Part shown: positions 8,018 through 15,865 of the stretch, piece after piece
How the letters are laid out: each line of letters opens with the position of its first letter
Numbering within the stretch: position 1 is the stretch's first letter
Assembly: GCA_937890355.1 (NCBI GenBank)
Contig: CALACW010000035.1
Location: 1-28,816, forward strand
Direction: 5' to 3'
Length of the DNA stretch: 28,816 bases
From: CALACW01 sp002431305
GTDB lineage: Bacteria > Bacillota > Clostridia > Oscillospirales > Acutalibacteraceae
Made by a program: the position numbers and the translations under genes
The notes under the pieces: model-generated
Told to the model about the DNA's origin: nothing
The model's input: the letters and a program-made list of their open reading frames with translations, nothing else
Database searches by the model: none

Positions 8018-8045
8018 AAAAAAGGGACGGCACAATAACCGTCCC
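8018..8045 (-). terminator. Intrinsic terminator between rny and ymdB
   Basis: A perfect 7-bp GC-rich stem (GGGACGG 8045-8039 with CCGTCCC 8030-8024) and an 8-nt loop are followed immediately by six T. It lies after the rny stop (8052) and before the ymdB start (8005), within one directional gene run. Confidence 0.92.
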
Positions 8046-8051
8046 CTGGTA

Positions 8052-9605
8052 TTACTTTGCGTAGTCGAAAGCTCTGCTTTCCCTGATGATGTGAACCTTA
8101 ATCTGTCCGGGATATTCGAGCTCGTCCTCGATTTTCTTAACGATTTCGCGTGCAATAAGAGTCATCTGATCGTCGCTTACGACCTCGGGTTTAACCATGA
8201 TTCTAACCTCGCGTCCCGCCTGGATTGCGAACGATTTTTCAACTCCGTTGAATGAAGTTGCTATTTCCTCGAGTTTTTCAAGACGCTTGATGTAGTTCTG
8301 TACGTTCTCTCTTCTTGCGCCCGGGCGTGCCGCCGAAATTGCGTCAGCCGCCTGAACAAGACATGCGACAACTGTTTTAGCCTCTACGTCGCCGTGGTGA
8401 GCCTGAATTGCATGAACGATATTTTCGTTTTCTTTGTATTTTCTCGCCGCCTCGACGCCCAGTTCAATATGCGAGCCGTCAAACTGATGGTCGAGAGCTT
8501 TTCCGATATCATGGAGAAGACCGGCTCTCTTGGCAGCCTTAACATCGGCTCCGAGCTCTGCAGCCATAAGACCGGCGAGATATGAAACTTCAAGCGAATG
8601 GTCAAGTACGTTCTGACCGTAACTCGTGCGGTATTTAAGTCTGCCGAGAAGTTTGACAAGTTCGCCGTGGAGTCCGTTGACTCCCGCGTCGATAACGGCT
8701 CTTTCGCCGACCTGCTTAATTGTGGTCTCAACCTCACGGCGGGATTTTTCGTACATTTCCTCAATCTTAGCGGGATGGATGCGTCCGTCCTGTATAAGTT
8801 TTTCAAGCGTAAGTCTCGCAATTTCGCGTCTTACGGGGTCAAAGCTTGAAATCGTAATAGCTTCGGGCGTGTCGTCGATAATAAGGTCGACGCCTGTAAT
8901 AGTTTCAAGCGAGCGGATGTTTCTGCCCTCTCTGCCTATGATTCTGCCCTTCATTTCGTCATTGGGAAGGTTAACTACCGAAACAGTAGCCTCCGCAACA
9001 TGGTCGGCGGCACAGCGCTGGATTGCTGTTGTGATAATCTCGCGTGCAAGTTTATCGGCGTCGTCCTTTGTCTGCTGTTCGATTTCTCTGATTTTAACCG
9101 CTTTTTCGTGAACAAGTTCGTTTTCGAGATTTTTGATAAGATAATCCTTAGCCTGTTCCCTGCTGAAGCCCGAAATTTTTTCGAGCATGTCGAACTGACT
9201 TTTTTTAAGAGTCTCAACCTCCGCCATTCTTTCGTCGGCGGCCTTAATCTTTTTATTGAGAATATCGTCTTTTTTCTCGATGTTTTCAGTTTTTTTGTCA
9301 AGCGTTTCCTCTTTTTGAATGAGTCGTCTCTCCTGGCGCTGGACTTCGCTTCTGCGTTCTCTTATCTCTTTGTCGAGTTCGTTACGCTGTTTGTGAATCT
9401 CATCCTTAGCCTCGAGGATAGCTTCTTTTTTCTTTGATTCGGCCTGATTTACGGCTTCGGTGACGATTCTGTTCGCTTCCTCCGTGGCTGAGCCTATGGC
9501 GGCTTCTGCAACCTTACGGCGGTGAATCGTTCCGACAATAAAACCAACCGCGCCGAATATGACAGCGGCGGCGACTATCAGACCTATCGCTAAACCTGTG
9601 TTCAA
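8052..9605 (-). CDS. rny: Ribonuclease Y
   Basis: This membrane-anchored endoribonuclease initiates mRNA decay in Firmicutes. Its 517 residues are in the normal range. The order is: one N-terminal transmembrane helix (about 4-25), a long charged coiled coil (about 30-200), a KH RNA-binding domain with GRIIGREG at 220-227, and an HD phosphohydrolase domain with His365-Asp366 (LLHDIGKALDH) and downstream AHHGD. The start is TTG 9605, with GGAGG 7 nt upstream; no nearby in-frame ATG exists. It is the first gene of the cluster with ymdB and the lipoprotein gene, driven by the promoter at 9740-9768 with a leader of about 130 nt. Confidence 0.97.
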   Translation of the reverse strand: MNTGLAIGLIVAAAVIFGAVGFIVGTIHRRKVAEAAIGSATEEANRIVTEAVNQAESKKKEAILEAKDEIHKQRNELDKEIRERRSEVQRQERRLIQKEETLDKKTENIEKKDDILNKKIKAADERMAEVETLKKSQFDMLEKISGFSREQAKDYLIKNLENELVHEKAVKIREIEQQTKDDADKLAREIITTAIQRCAADHVAEATVSVVNLPNDEMKGRIIGREGRNIRSLETITGVDLIIDDTPEAITISSFDPVRREIARLTLEKLIQDGRIHPAKIEEMYEKSRREVETTIKQVGERAVIDAGVNGLHGELVKLLGRLKYRTSYGQNVLDHSLEVSYLAGLMAAELGADVKAAKRAGLLHDIGKALDHQFDGSHIELGVEAARKYKENENIVHAIQAHHGDVEAKTVVACLVQAADAISAARPGARRENVQNYIKRLEKLEEIATSFNGVEKSFAIQAGREVRIMVKPEVVSDDQMTLIAREIVKKIEDELEYPGQIKVHIIRESRAFDYAK

Positions 9606-9641
9606 ATTTGCACCTCCGTTTTTAAATTTTTATCCGTAGAA

Positions 9642-9663
9642 GAACGCCGGAAACCGTGCGTTC
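9642..9663 (-). promoter_or_regulatory. Hairpin in the rny 5' leader
   Basis: A 9-bp stem with one bulged base (GAACGC/GCGTTC closing CGG/CCG, 3-nt loop) lies in the rny leader, about 25 nt before the GGAGG site. No T-run follows it, so it is not a terminator. Any role in autoregulation or transcript stability is inference. Confidence 0.5.
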
Positions 9664-9739
9664 AATGCTTAATCGGAAACAATGCGTATATTACTACATT
9701 ATTGTATTAATGTGTAAAACCTACAACATTATCTTTAAT

Positions 9740-9768
9740 ATTTTAGTATTTTTTTATCGTTTTGTCAA
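9740..9768 (-). promoter_or_regulatory. Promoter of the rny-ymdB cluster
   Basis: Perfect TTGACA (9768-9763), 17-bp spacer and TAAAAT (9745-9740) predict a start near 9733 and a leader of about 130 nt before the TTG start of rny. Confidence 0.88.
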
Positions 9769-9821
9769 GTAGTATTCCTTTAACGATGTGAACAAATTGT
9801 AAACTGTTTAAAAAGTTGTCG

Positions 9822-10724
9822 TCAAGTCAAAAATGCGCCCTGTATGATATTTTTTTCTTTAAAAGCATTGTTTATCGAATTTAAAACGTCTTTTTTATTC
9901 CCCGACCAAAAGGGCGAAACCAGCGTTTTTTTGTCGCCGTCGCCTGTAATGCGGTGAAGAACGATGCTATCCGGAATGCGCGGTATGAGATATTCGAGCA
10001 GGGATATATACTCCTCTTTTTCGAATGTTTTAACTTTTCCAGAGAGAAAATCCGAATATATAGGCGCGTCTGACGAAATGTAAAGCATATGAAGTTTTAA
10101 TCCCCATGTTCCGTTTTTTACGGCAAAATTTATGCTCTCGAGCATGTCCTCTTTTGTTTCGCCTGGCAGACCGAGAATTATATGCGTTACAACCTTGATT
10201 CCCGCTTTGTTCAGCTTCTTTACCGCCGAAACGTATTTTTCGTTCTCATAAGAACGGCGGATGTATTTTATACTGGACTCCTTCGTGCTTTGCAGTCCCA
10301 GTTCGATCCACACGGGTTTAATTTTGTTAAGTTTTTTAAGCAGTTCGATTTTTTCGTCCTCGAGACAGTCCGGGCGCGTTGCGATTGATAAAACCTCGAT
10401 ATCCGGAGATAAAACTGCCTGAGTGAATATTTCTTCAAGATATGAAACCGGTGCATACGTGTTTGTAAACGACTGAAAATATGCGATATATTTTCCCGAG
10501 AAATTTTTTGCTTTGACGCGCAGTTTTGCGAGCTCGATTTGTTTTAAAATACCGCCCTTTTCGCAGAATTCTCCCGAACCTTTCTCCGAGCAGAATACGC
10601 ATCCGCCGAAACTTAACGAGCCGTCCCTGTTCGGACATGTCGTAACGCCCGACAGAGACAGCTTGTATAATTTGTGACCGAATTCTTTTTTGCAGTAATC
10701 GTTTAACGTAAAACAGCCCGTCAT
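9822..10724 (-). CDS. YhcC-like radical SAM protein (TIGR01212)
   Basis: This 300-residue radical SAM protein carries the spaced cluster motif Cys30-x11-Cys42-x2-Cys45 within TTCPNRDGSLSFGGCVFC, characteristic of the YhcC family, which should bind a 4Fe-4S cluster and cleave S-adenosylmethionine. Further family segments are YFQSFTNTYAP, IATRPDCL, WIELGLQS and HIILGLPGE. The reaction of the family is not firmly known to me. Its ATG overlaps the stop of the U32 peptidase gene by 4 nt (ATGA type), so the two are translationally coupled. No clear terminator is visible in the 54 nt before the rny promoter. Confidence 0.9.
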   Translation of the reverse strand: MTGCFTLNDYCKKEFGHKLYKLSLSGVTTCPNRDGSLSFGGCVFCSEKGSGEFCEKGGILKQIELAKLRVKAKNFSGKYIAYFQSFTNTYAPVSYLEEIFTQAVLSPDIEVLSIATRPDCLEDEKIELLKKLNKIKPVWIELGLQSTKESSIKYIRRSYENEKYVSAVKKLNKAGIKVVTHIILGLPGETKEDMLESINFAVKNGTWGLKLHMLYISSDAPIYSDFLSGKVKTFEKEEYISLLEYLIPRIPDSIVLHRITGDGDKKTLVSPFWSGNKKDVLNSINNAFKEKNIIQGAFLT

Positions 10725-12769
10725 AATATCTGTCTGTAGTAAAGTCCGCCCGTTTTTTTAGACGGAAGCTTTTCTTTGTTTTTGAATATTTTATAAATCT
10801 TTCCGCACGTTTCTTTCTTTTCGAATGTAAAGTAAAGAAGCGAGAAATCGAGCGCGGATAAATCCTTGTCGCCTATGTACGTTGGAATAGAGTTTAAAAG
10901 CGACGAGTATTTTTTATATGAGCACATTATGTAAAACGGAGTTTTGTATCTGTCTTCGATTTTTGTAAGCCCCGTGCATTCTGCGCATCCGTTTTCAGTC
11001 TGAGCGGGACAAGCACGAAAACGCATCAACGGCATAAATCCGTATACAAACGCGCCCTTCGGCACTCTCGAGGACAGTTTTTTTATGTTGTCCATGGAGA
11101 GTTCTGCCGATACGACAATATCGCTTACTCCCATGTCCGCGTAAACCTTTGCGGCGGCTGAGTTTAATATATTTGTATAATTCGACGCGTGAACGCGGAA
11201 TCCTTCGTTTATACAGTAATCGATAATTCCTATATTATCACAGTAAACGTCGTTAATTCCGAGAGATTTAACTCTTTTGAGTTTTTCTTTGATTTTATCT
11301 TCGTCCGACGGGTAAATAAGCGCGGGAGTTTCGGCGAAAACGGTGCCGGAATATTTCTTTATTATATCCGTATTTTTAAGAATTTCGTTTAAAGGCAAAA
11401 TGATGTCGTCGTGCAGTTTTAAATTGAAAATCTGTTCTGCGGACGTAAATCTCATTCTTATTTTATTATCGCCCGACGAAATGATACCTGCGGGTTCATG
11501 TTCTTCATTTTTCGGAGAATCGTAAAACTTTTCAGGATGCAGAACCGCTCTTTTTTCGTAGAGAGAGTCGAGCGCGCGCCTTCTCATTGAATTAAGCGAA
11601 GACGCGGAGATGGAAATACCGTCGGCAATATCCGCATTAAATGAATTGATATAAAAAATCGTTCCGCCCGTTTTAGAAAAGCATTTTTTTGCAAAATCGT
11701 AATCAAGAGGCTTTGATTTCGCTTCTTCCGGAGTGTCACCGTTTATTTTAACGGAATTTACGCCGTCGGAAACCGTGACGAATGATGAATTTTTATCCGC
11801 ATGAAAATCGACCGAAATACCGGCGGACTGAATTTCATCCTTATATAAAAGCGCGAGGGAGTTTAAAACGTCTTTCGCGGCGGTTACGTCGTCTTTTAAT
11901 CTGTAACCGAACATGTCAAGGTTTCGACTGCCGGTATAATAACCGTCGGTAAAACCGCTTCTTGAAAATACGCTTCTCAATGATTCGGAATCATAACTGA
12001 GTCCGTCCCTTGATTTTTTACATGAATTTACTGCGGCAGCAACGTACTCGGGGCGCTTCATTCTGCCCTCGATTTTAAGAGACGATACGCCGATTTCACT
12101 AAGCTCCGGTATGTATTTGATAAGCGACGAATCCTTTAAAGACAGCGCGTGCGTTCTGTTGTGACATTTAAAATCGAGTCTGCACGGCTGGGCGCATCTG
12201 CCCCTGTTTCCGCTCCTGCCTCCAAGCATGGACGAGAGATAGCACATTCCCGAAACGCTCATGCACAGTGCGCCGTGAACAAAAACCTCTGTTTCGATAT
12301 CCGGGACTTCGCACATGGTTTTTATTTCGTCCTTCGTAAGTTCTCTCGGAGCTACGGCACGGACAAAACCGAGTTTTTTCAGCGCCTCGAGCCCCATGAC
12401 GTTGTGAACCGCCGTTTGGGTTGACGCGTGAAGTCTTAATTCGGGACAGTGTTTTTTTATGATTTCGGCTATGGCAAAATCCTGAACTATAACGCCGTCA
12501 ACGCCGGCTTCCGCGATTGACTTTACGACGTTTTTCGCGTCCTCGTATTCGCTGTCGGTTATCAGGGTGTTTAAAGCGACATATATTTTTACGTTTCTTG
12601 CGTGCGCGTATGACACGGCTTTTTTTAAGTTTTCGGGGGTGAAATTTTCCGCCGAGCTTCGCGCCGAGAAACGGTCTAATCCGAGATAGACCGCGTCAGC
12701 CGAGCTTCGCACGGCGGATATGAGCTGTTCGAGTCCGCCCGCAGGGGCGAGAATTTCGGGATGATTCAT
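10721..12769 (-). CDS. U32 family peptidase-like protein (RlhA/YdcP-type, with DUF3656-like region)
   Basis: This 682-residue protein starts with the U32 hallmark EILAPAGGLEQLISAV and contains the family signature EVFVHGALCMSVSGMCYLSS followed by GRSGNRGRCAQPCRL, whose cysteines probably hold an Fe-S cluster. The extra C-terminal half (about 370-680) fits the long DUF3656-containing form. In E. coli the long paralogue RlhA is needed for hydroxylation of a 23S rRNA cytidine; older annotation as a collagenase is not supported here. A CSYK/CAECT cysteine cluster occurs near the C-terminus. ATG 12769 has GGAG at about 5-nt spacing. It is coupled to the YhcC-like gene and may be read from the promoter at 13588. 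Confidence 0.9.
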   Translation of the reverse strand: MNHPEILAPAGGLEQLISAVRSSADAVYLGLDRFSARSSAENFTPENLKKAVSYAHARNVKIYVALNTLITDSEYEDAKNVVKSIAEAGVDGVIVQDFAIAEIIKKHCPELRLHASTQTAVHNVMGLEALKKLGFVRAVAPRELTKDEIKTMCEVPDIETEVFVHGALCMSVSGMCYLSSMLGGRSGNRGRCAQPCRLDFKCHNRTHALSLKDSSLIKYIPELSEIGVSSLKIEGRMKRPEYVAAAVNSCKKSRDGLSYDSESLRSVFSRSGFTDGYYTGSRNLDMFGYRLKDDVTAAKDVLNSLALLYKDEIQSAGISVDFHADKNSSFVTVSDGVNSVKINGDTPEEAKSKPLDYDFAKKCFSKTGGTIFYINSFNADIADGISISASSLNSMRRRALDSLYEKRAVLHPEKFYDSPKNEEHEPAGIISSGDNKIRMRFTSAEQIFNLKLHDDIILPLNEILKNTDIIKKYSGTVFAETPALIYPSDEDKIKEKLKRVKSLGINDVYCDNIGIIDYCINEGFRVHASNYTNILNSAAAKVYADMGVSDIVVSAELSMDNIKKLSSRVPKGAFVYGFMPLMRFRACPAQTENGCAECTGLTKIEDRYKTPFYIMCSYKKYSSLLNSIPTYIGDKDLSALDFSLLYFTFEKKETCGKIYKIFKNKEKLPSKKTGGLYYRQIL

Positions 12770-12821
12770 ATAGTCTCCAAAAAAATTATTCTCCGAAAAA
12801 TCCGTTTTCGCTTTTTTCGGA

Positions 12822-13064
12822 TCATTTAAGATACATGTCTTTATAATTATCTTTAATAAAATGTTGTATTTTGTTAAGTTCCGTGCTTGAAAGACAGCCT
12901 TTTGAGGCTATTTCACTGTCTCCGTTGCTTTTTATAAAGAATTTTGCCGAACCGGATTCTGTCAGTTTTTTGTCGCTGGCGTGGGTATGCATTGCTTCAA
13001 CTATACAATGAGACGTAAAATAAAGATAATAACCGCAAACCTTGAATTCATAATATTTCGGCAT
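12822..13064 (-). CDS. DUF4160-like small protein
   Basis: This 80-residue protein has an N-terminal beta-rich MPKYYEFKVCGYYLYF segment, a central HTHAS motif (HxH about residues 26-28, the position of the 'PHFH' motif in DUF4160) and the helical end LSSTELNKIQHFIKDNYKDM. I recognise it as a divergent DUF4160 member; function is unknown, although relatives are often found beside other tiny proteins in toxin-antitoxin-like pairs. GGAG lies 8 nt before ATG 13064. It is the third gene of a tight cassette, 2 nt after the preceding stop. Base composition is more A/T-rich than the flanking metabolic genes, which hints at separate origin. Confidence 0.7.
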   Translation of the reverse strand: MPKYYEFKVCGYYLYFTSHCIVEAMHTHASDKKLTESGSAKFFIKSNGDSEIASKGCLSSTELNKIQHFIKDNYKDMYLK

Positions 13065-13066
13065 TT

Positions 13067-13294
13067 TCAGTTCTCCATATATTTTTTATTTTTTGAAAAG
13101 TAATCTTTGATTATTGAAATTTCAATATCGTCCATTGTAGTTTCGGTTATTTCTCCGTTTTGTGCGATTACGGACGCTTTGCACGGATTGTTCAAGTTTA
13201 TAACTTTTATTATATCATTTGATTTTGTAAAGGCATAGCCGTTTACTATGATATCGGCATAGTCTGCTATTGTTTTTATTTCTGTATCAGTCAT
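13067..13294 (-). CDS. Small acidic protein of the DUF4160 cassette (possibly DUF7723)
   Basis: This 75-residue protein has no signal peptide or membrane segment. It begins with an acidic helix (MTDTEIKTIADYADIIV), then alternating strand-like segments and a C-terminal helix (DDIEISIIKDYFSKNKKYMEN). I half-recall similar proteins named DUF7723 beside DUF4160; treat that name as unverified. Its ATG overlaps the end of the upstream small gene by 8 nt and its stop is 2 nt from the DUF4160 start, so the three are made together. Only a weak GTGAG-like ribosome site is visible, so translation probably relies on coupling. Function unknown. Confidence 0.65.
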   Translation of the reverse strand: MTDTEIKTIADYADIIVNGYAFTKSNDIIKVINLNNPCKASVIAQNGEITETTMDDIEISIIKDYFSKNKKYMEN

Positions 13295-13556
13295 TTTTTA
13301 TTCTCACTTTCTTTATGGGCTTTAAAAAGGTGTCCGGGTCTATATATAAATTTTTAAGAATCGGAATCAAGTCTATATATTCTTCCTCTTCGGGGTGTCC
13401 GTCATATTTTGCGTTCGCTTCTATATAGCCGTTATCCCAAAGGAGTATCTTTGTATACTTTTCCAAATGAGCCGAAGTTTTAAATCTGATGTTTACATTA
13501 TTGTATTTAAAAGAGGTATAGAATCTGTCGTTGCTTAGTATTGCTTCATCGGACAT
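13287..13556 (-). CDS. Small hypothetical protein, first gene of the DUF4160 cassette (possibly DUF7724)
   Basis: This 89-residue soluble protein has predicted strands around FYTSFKYNNVNIRFKT, an acidic HPEEEEYIDLIPIL segment and a basic C-terminus (KPIKKVRIKND). I do not recognise the fold; DUF7724 is a possible but unverified name. ATG 13556 has GGAGGG at 6-nt spacing, and a TTGATT-17-TATATT promoter lies 30-60 nt upstream, so this gene opens a three-gene transcript 13556-12822. The strong site here contrasts with the weak one of the next gene, suggesting more of this product unless coupling evens it out. Confidence 0.65.
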   Translation of the reverse strand: MSDEAILSNDRFYTSFKYNNVNIRFKTSAHLEKYTKILLWDNGYIEANAKYDGHPEEEEYIDLIPILKNLYIDPDTFLKPIKKVRIKND

Positions 13557-13587
13557 TTAAAGCCCTCCTCTCTCTTGCTGTAATATT

Positions 13588-13616
13588 AATATACCAATTT
13601 TTTATTGAAAAATCAA
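13588..13616 (-). promoter_or_regulatory. Promoter of the small-protein cassette
   Basis: TTGATT (13616-13611), 17-bp spacer and TATATT (13593-13588) precede the GGAGGG site of the 89-aa gene. It stands back to back with the promoter at 13640-13668. Confidence 0.75.
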
Positions 13617-13639
13617 TAATCCGTTCGGTGAAAATCTTC

Positions 13640-13668
13640 TTGAAAAGATTATATATATGTAATACAAT
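13640..13668 (+). promoter_or_regulatory. Promoter of the COG1313 radical SAM gene
   Basis: TTGAAA (13640-13645), 17-bp spacer and TACAAT (13663-13668) predict a start near 13675, leaving a leader of only about 12 nt before ATG 13687. Confidence 0.75.
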
Positions 13669-13686
13669 TATGTATAGGTGATTTTA

Positions 13687-14568
13687 ATGGGAAAAGAGTG
13701 CAATATGTGCCCGCGCAGATGCAATGTCGACAGAAGCGTTAAAACGGGATTCTGCGGACAGAAAAATGTGCTGAAAGCCGCGCGGGCTGCCGCCCATTTT
13801 TGGGAGGAGCCGTGTATAAGCGGAGCGGGCGGTTCGGGAACCGTATTTTTCAGCGGATGTAATTTGAGATGCGTTTTCTGTCAGAATTCGCAGATAAGTT
13901 CGGGCGGATTCGGAAAGGAAATAAGCGTAGAAAATCTTAGGGAAATATATGCGCGCCTTATCGATTTAGGCGTTGACAATATAAATCTTGTTACACCGAC
14001 TCATTTTGCCGATCTTATAATCGAATCGCTTGACGAGAAACTGCCCGTCCCTGTTATATGGAATTCGGGAGGATATGACTCCGTTGAGACGATTAAAAAA
14101 TTAGAGGGTAAAATTGATATTTATATGCCCGACTTAAAATATATGAATTCGGAAACGGCAAATAAATATTCGTCTGCGCCGGATTATCCCGAAACTGCGG
14201 TTTCGGCGATAACGGAGATGTTTAATCAGGTCGGAAAGTTCCGCTTTGACTCTGACGGTATGCTCAAAAAAGGCGTGCTTATAAGACATCTGATACTGCC
14301 CGGAAACGTTGAAAACACGCTCGACGTTATCGACTGGGTGAGCGGTAATTTTAAAAGCGGAGATGTTCTGTTCAGTCTTATGAGACAGTACACGCCTCCC
14401 GAATTCGACACGGGATTTAGAGAACTTTCACGCAGAGTGACGGACGAGGAGTACGAAAGATGCGAAAATTATATGTATCTTGCGGGAATTGAGGATGGAT
14501 TTGTGCAGGATATGTCGTCGGCTCGGAACGAATACACTCCGCCGTTTAATCTTGAGGGAATAGACTGA
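13687..14568 (+). CDS. Radical SAM protein, pyruvate formate-lyase activase-like (COG1313)
   Basis: This 293-residue protein has an N-terminal cysteine-rich segment (Cys5, Cys8, Cys12, Cys23) typical of COG1313 and the radical SAM motif Cys58-x3-Cys62-x2-Cys65 (GCNLRCVFC). NLVTPTHFAD, VIWNSGGYDS, IDIYMPDLKYM and the VLIRHLILPG segment are further family hallmarks. The family is annotated as a putative PFL-activating enzyme, but its real substrate is not established and no glycyl radical enzyme lies nearby. A GTG at 13678 could extend the frame by three codons; ATG 13687 is preferred because AGGTG (13676-13680) then serves as its ribosome site. It diverges from the small-protein cassette. Confidence 0.9.
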   Translation: MGKECNMCPRRCNVDRSVKTGFCGQKNVLKAARAAAHFWEEPCISGAGGSGTVFFSGCNLRCVFCQNSQISSGGFGKEISVENLREIYARLIDLGVDNINLVTPTHFADLIIESLDEKLPVPVIWNSGGYDSVETIKKLEGKIDIYMPDLKYMNSETANKYSSAPDYPETAVSAITEMFNQVGKFRFDSDGMLKKGVLIRHLILPGNVENTLDVIDWVSGNFKSGDVLFSLMRQYTPPEFDTGFRELSRRVTDEEYERCENYMYLAGIEDGFVQDMSSARNEYTPPFNLEGID

Positions 14569-14584
14569 TTTTTCAGTATTGTTA

Positions 14585-14619
14585 TTGAATAATGAAAATG
14601 TATGTGATAAAATTATACT
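14585..14619 (+). promoter_or_regulatory. Promoter of the GtrA-like gene
   Basis: TTGAAT (14585-14590) is followed at 17 bp by TAAAAT (14608-14613), overlapped by TATACT (14614-14619) at 23 bp. Either -10 box places the transcript start close to 14620-14626, supporting the downstream ATG 14644 as the translation start. Confidence 0.65.
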
Positions 14620-14643
14620 AATAAAATGAAAAGGGTTGGTTGT

Positions 14644-15183
14644 ATGTCAGAGGTTAAGGAAAAAACCGGGCTTGAAAAGCCGGAAGAGAAAACTCAGGGC
14701 AAAAAGAACGCTTTGCAGGCTGTTAAATTCGCGCTGTTCTCATGTTCTGCGGGTATAATTCAGCTTGGCAGTTTTACGCTTATGAGCGAGGTTATCGTCA
14801 AAACCGATTTCATTCAGAATCTTATGGCGAATCATGAGACTTTCGCAAAAATCATGGAGAATGAATACGGTCCGATGTATCTCATCGCGCTGATACTCTC
14901 CGTTTTGTGGAACTTTACGATAAACAGAAAGTTTACGTTCAAATCGGCGGCGAACATTCCGATAGCCATGCTTAAAGTTTTCGGCTATTATCTCGTATTT
15001 ACTCCGCTGTCAACGGTTATAGGAAATTACTGTACTGCAAAATTCGCGTCTGTCGGCGGAATCGATTACATAGTTCTCGTTGTTACGATGCTTTGCAATA
15101 TGATAACCGAATTTCTGTTCTGCAAATTCGTTGTTTACAGAAACCAGGAGGATACCGCAGTTAAGAAGGAAAAAAAGAATTAA
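14644..15183 (+). CDS. GtrA-like family membrane protein
   Basis: This 179-residue protein has a charged N-terminal tail (about 25 residues) and four predicted transmembrane helices, with the signature WNFTINRKFTF after the second helix and FCKFVVYR after the fourth. GtrA-like proteins are thought to move lipid-linked sugars across the membrane for cell-surface polysaccharide or glycan modification. No glycosyltransferase partner is adjacent. ATG 14644 is preferred to ATG 14626: AAGGG lies about 8 nt before it and the predicted transcript start is near 14626. It converges with the secreted protein gene at a shared terminator. Confidence 0.88.
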   Translation: MSEVKEKTGLEKPEEKTQGKKNALQAVKFALFSCSAGIIQLGSFTLMSEVIVKTDFIQNLMANHETFAKIMENEYGPMYLIALILSVLWNFTINRKFTFKSAANIPIAMLKVFGYYLVFTPLSTVIGNYCTAKFASVGGIDYIVLVVTMLCNMITEFLFCKFVVYRNQEDTAVKKEKKN

Positions 15184-15190
15184 TAAAAAG

Positions 15191-15230
15191 GGGACTGTAA
15201 AAAAACGAATTTACAGTCCCTGTGTTTTTC
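15191..15230. terminator. Bidirectional intrinsic terminator
   Basis: A perfect 11-bp stem (GGGACTGTAAA 15191-15201 with TTTACAGTCCC 15210-15220) is flanked by A-rich and T-rich tracts. It separates the convergent GtrA-like and secreted protein genes. The CGAATTTACAG core is the same as in the terminator at 3218-3245. Confidence 0.9.
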
Positions 15231-15246
15231 TGTGTTTTAAGTTTAA

Positions 15247-15702
15247 TCAGGTTTTGTTTCCGAGAATGATACTGCGGATAACTTCAATGATAACCTTGAA
15301 CATCTGCTTGAGCATTACGAGAATCGAAGCGGCAAGATTGCCCTGGCTTTGCTCGAACGTAAGGTAAACGAGGATGTTGGTGTCTTCATTTATCTCGCTT
15401 ATAGTGTAAATGCCGTGCTCGTCGGGAGTCAGAGTTTTGTGGTTAGCCTCAACGATAGCCATGGCATTTGTATACTTGGGGTTGCCGTCTGCGTCGCGCT
15501 CAACTTCAATTGTGAACTTAAAATCCGCACCGGGCTCAACGTACTGGTCATATCCGTCGAGAGGCTGAATGTAACAGCCCTTGTTCTGAACCTCATATGA
15601 AATATAATACGTCTGATAATCTCCGTCCGCAGCGTAAGCTATAACGGCGGGGAACGATACGAGCATGGTGAGAACAAGTAAAACAGAAATTAATTTTTTC
15701 AT
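15247..15702 (-). CDS. Small secreted protein with an amphipathic C-terminal helix
   Basis: The 151-residue product has a classical signal peptide (MKKLISVLLVLTMLVSFPAV...AYA, cleavage near AYA-AD). A beta-rich middle follows (about 30-110: PGADFKFTIEVERDADGNP, then GIYTISEINEDTNILVYLTF, which looks like an immunoglobulin-like or Cna-B/InlB-type strand pattern), and the end is a hydrophobic-amphipathic helix (LVMLKQMFKVIIEVIRSII). I do not recognise a family. There is no LPXTG signal; the C-terminal helix may attach it to the membrane or another protein. ATG 15702 is chosen because GGAGGAG precedes it by 5-6 nt and the signal peptide starts there; an upstream extension to 15747 overlaps the -10 box. 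Confidence 0.75.
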   Translation of the reverse strand: MKKLISVLLVLTMLVSFPAVIAYAADGDYQTYYISYEVQNKGCYIQPLDGYDQYVEPGADFKFTIEVERDADGNPKYTNAMAIVEANHKTLTPDEHGIYTISEINEDTNILVYLTFEQSQGNLAASILVMLKQMFKVIIEVIRSIILGNKT

Positions 15703-15746
15703 GGAATCTCCTCCGTTTTGTGAATTATTGAATTGGTTATACAACA

Positions 15747-15774
15747 ATTATATCTGTTTTAAGCAAAAAATCAA
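15747..15774 (-). promoter_or_regulatory. Promoter of the secreted protein gene
   Basis: TTGATT (15774-15769), 16-bp spacer and perfect TATAAT (15752-15747) give a leader of about 35-40 nt. Confidence 0.78.
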
Positions 15775-15865
15775 TACTTTAAAGGCAAAAAACGGGCTGT
15801 AAAAAAATATTTGCACTATAAAACTATATAGAATTTGTTAACAATAATATTTTTTTAATAATCTG

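Noticed and set aside
12781..12820. CCGAAAAA/TTTTTCGG hairpin between the small-protein cassette and the U32 gene as a terminator
   Set aside because: The stem is mostly A-T with a long loop, and the T-run is displaced by several bases. Read-through into the U32 gene seems likely.
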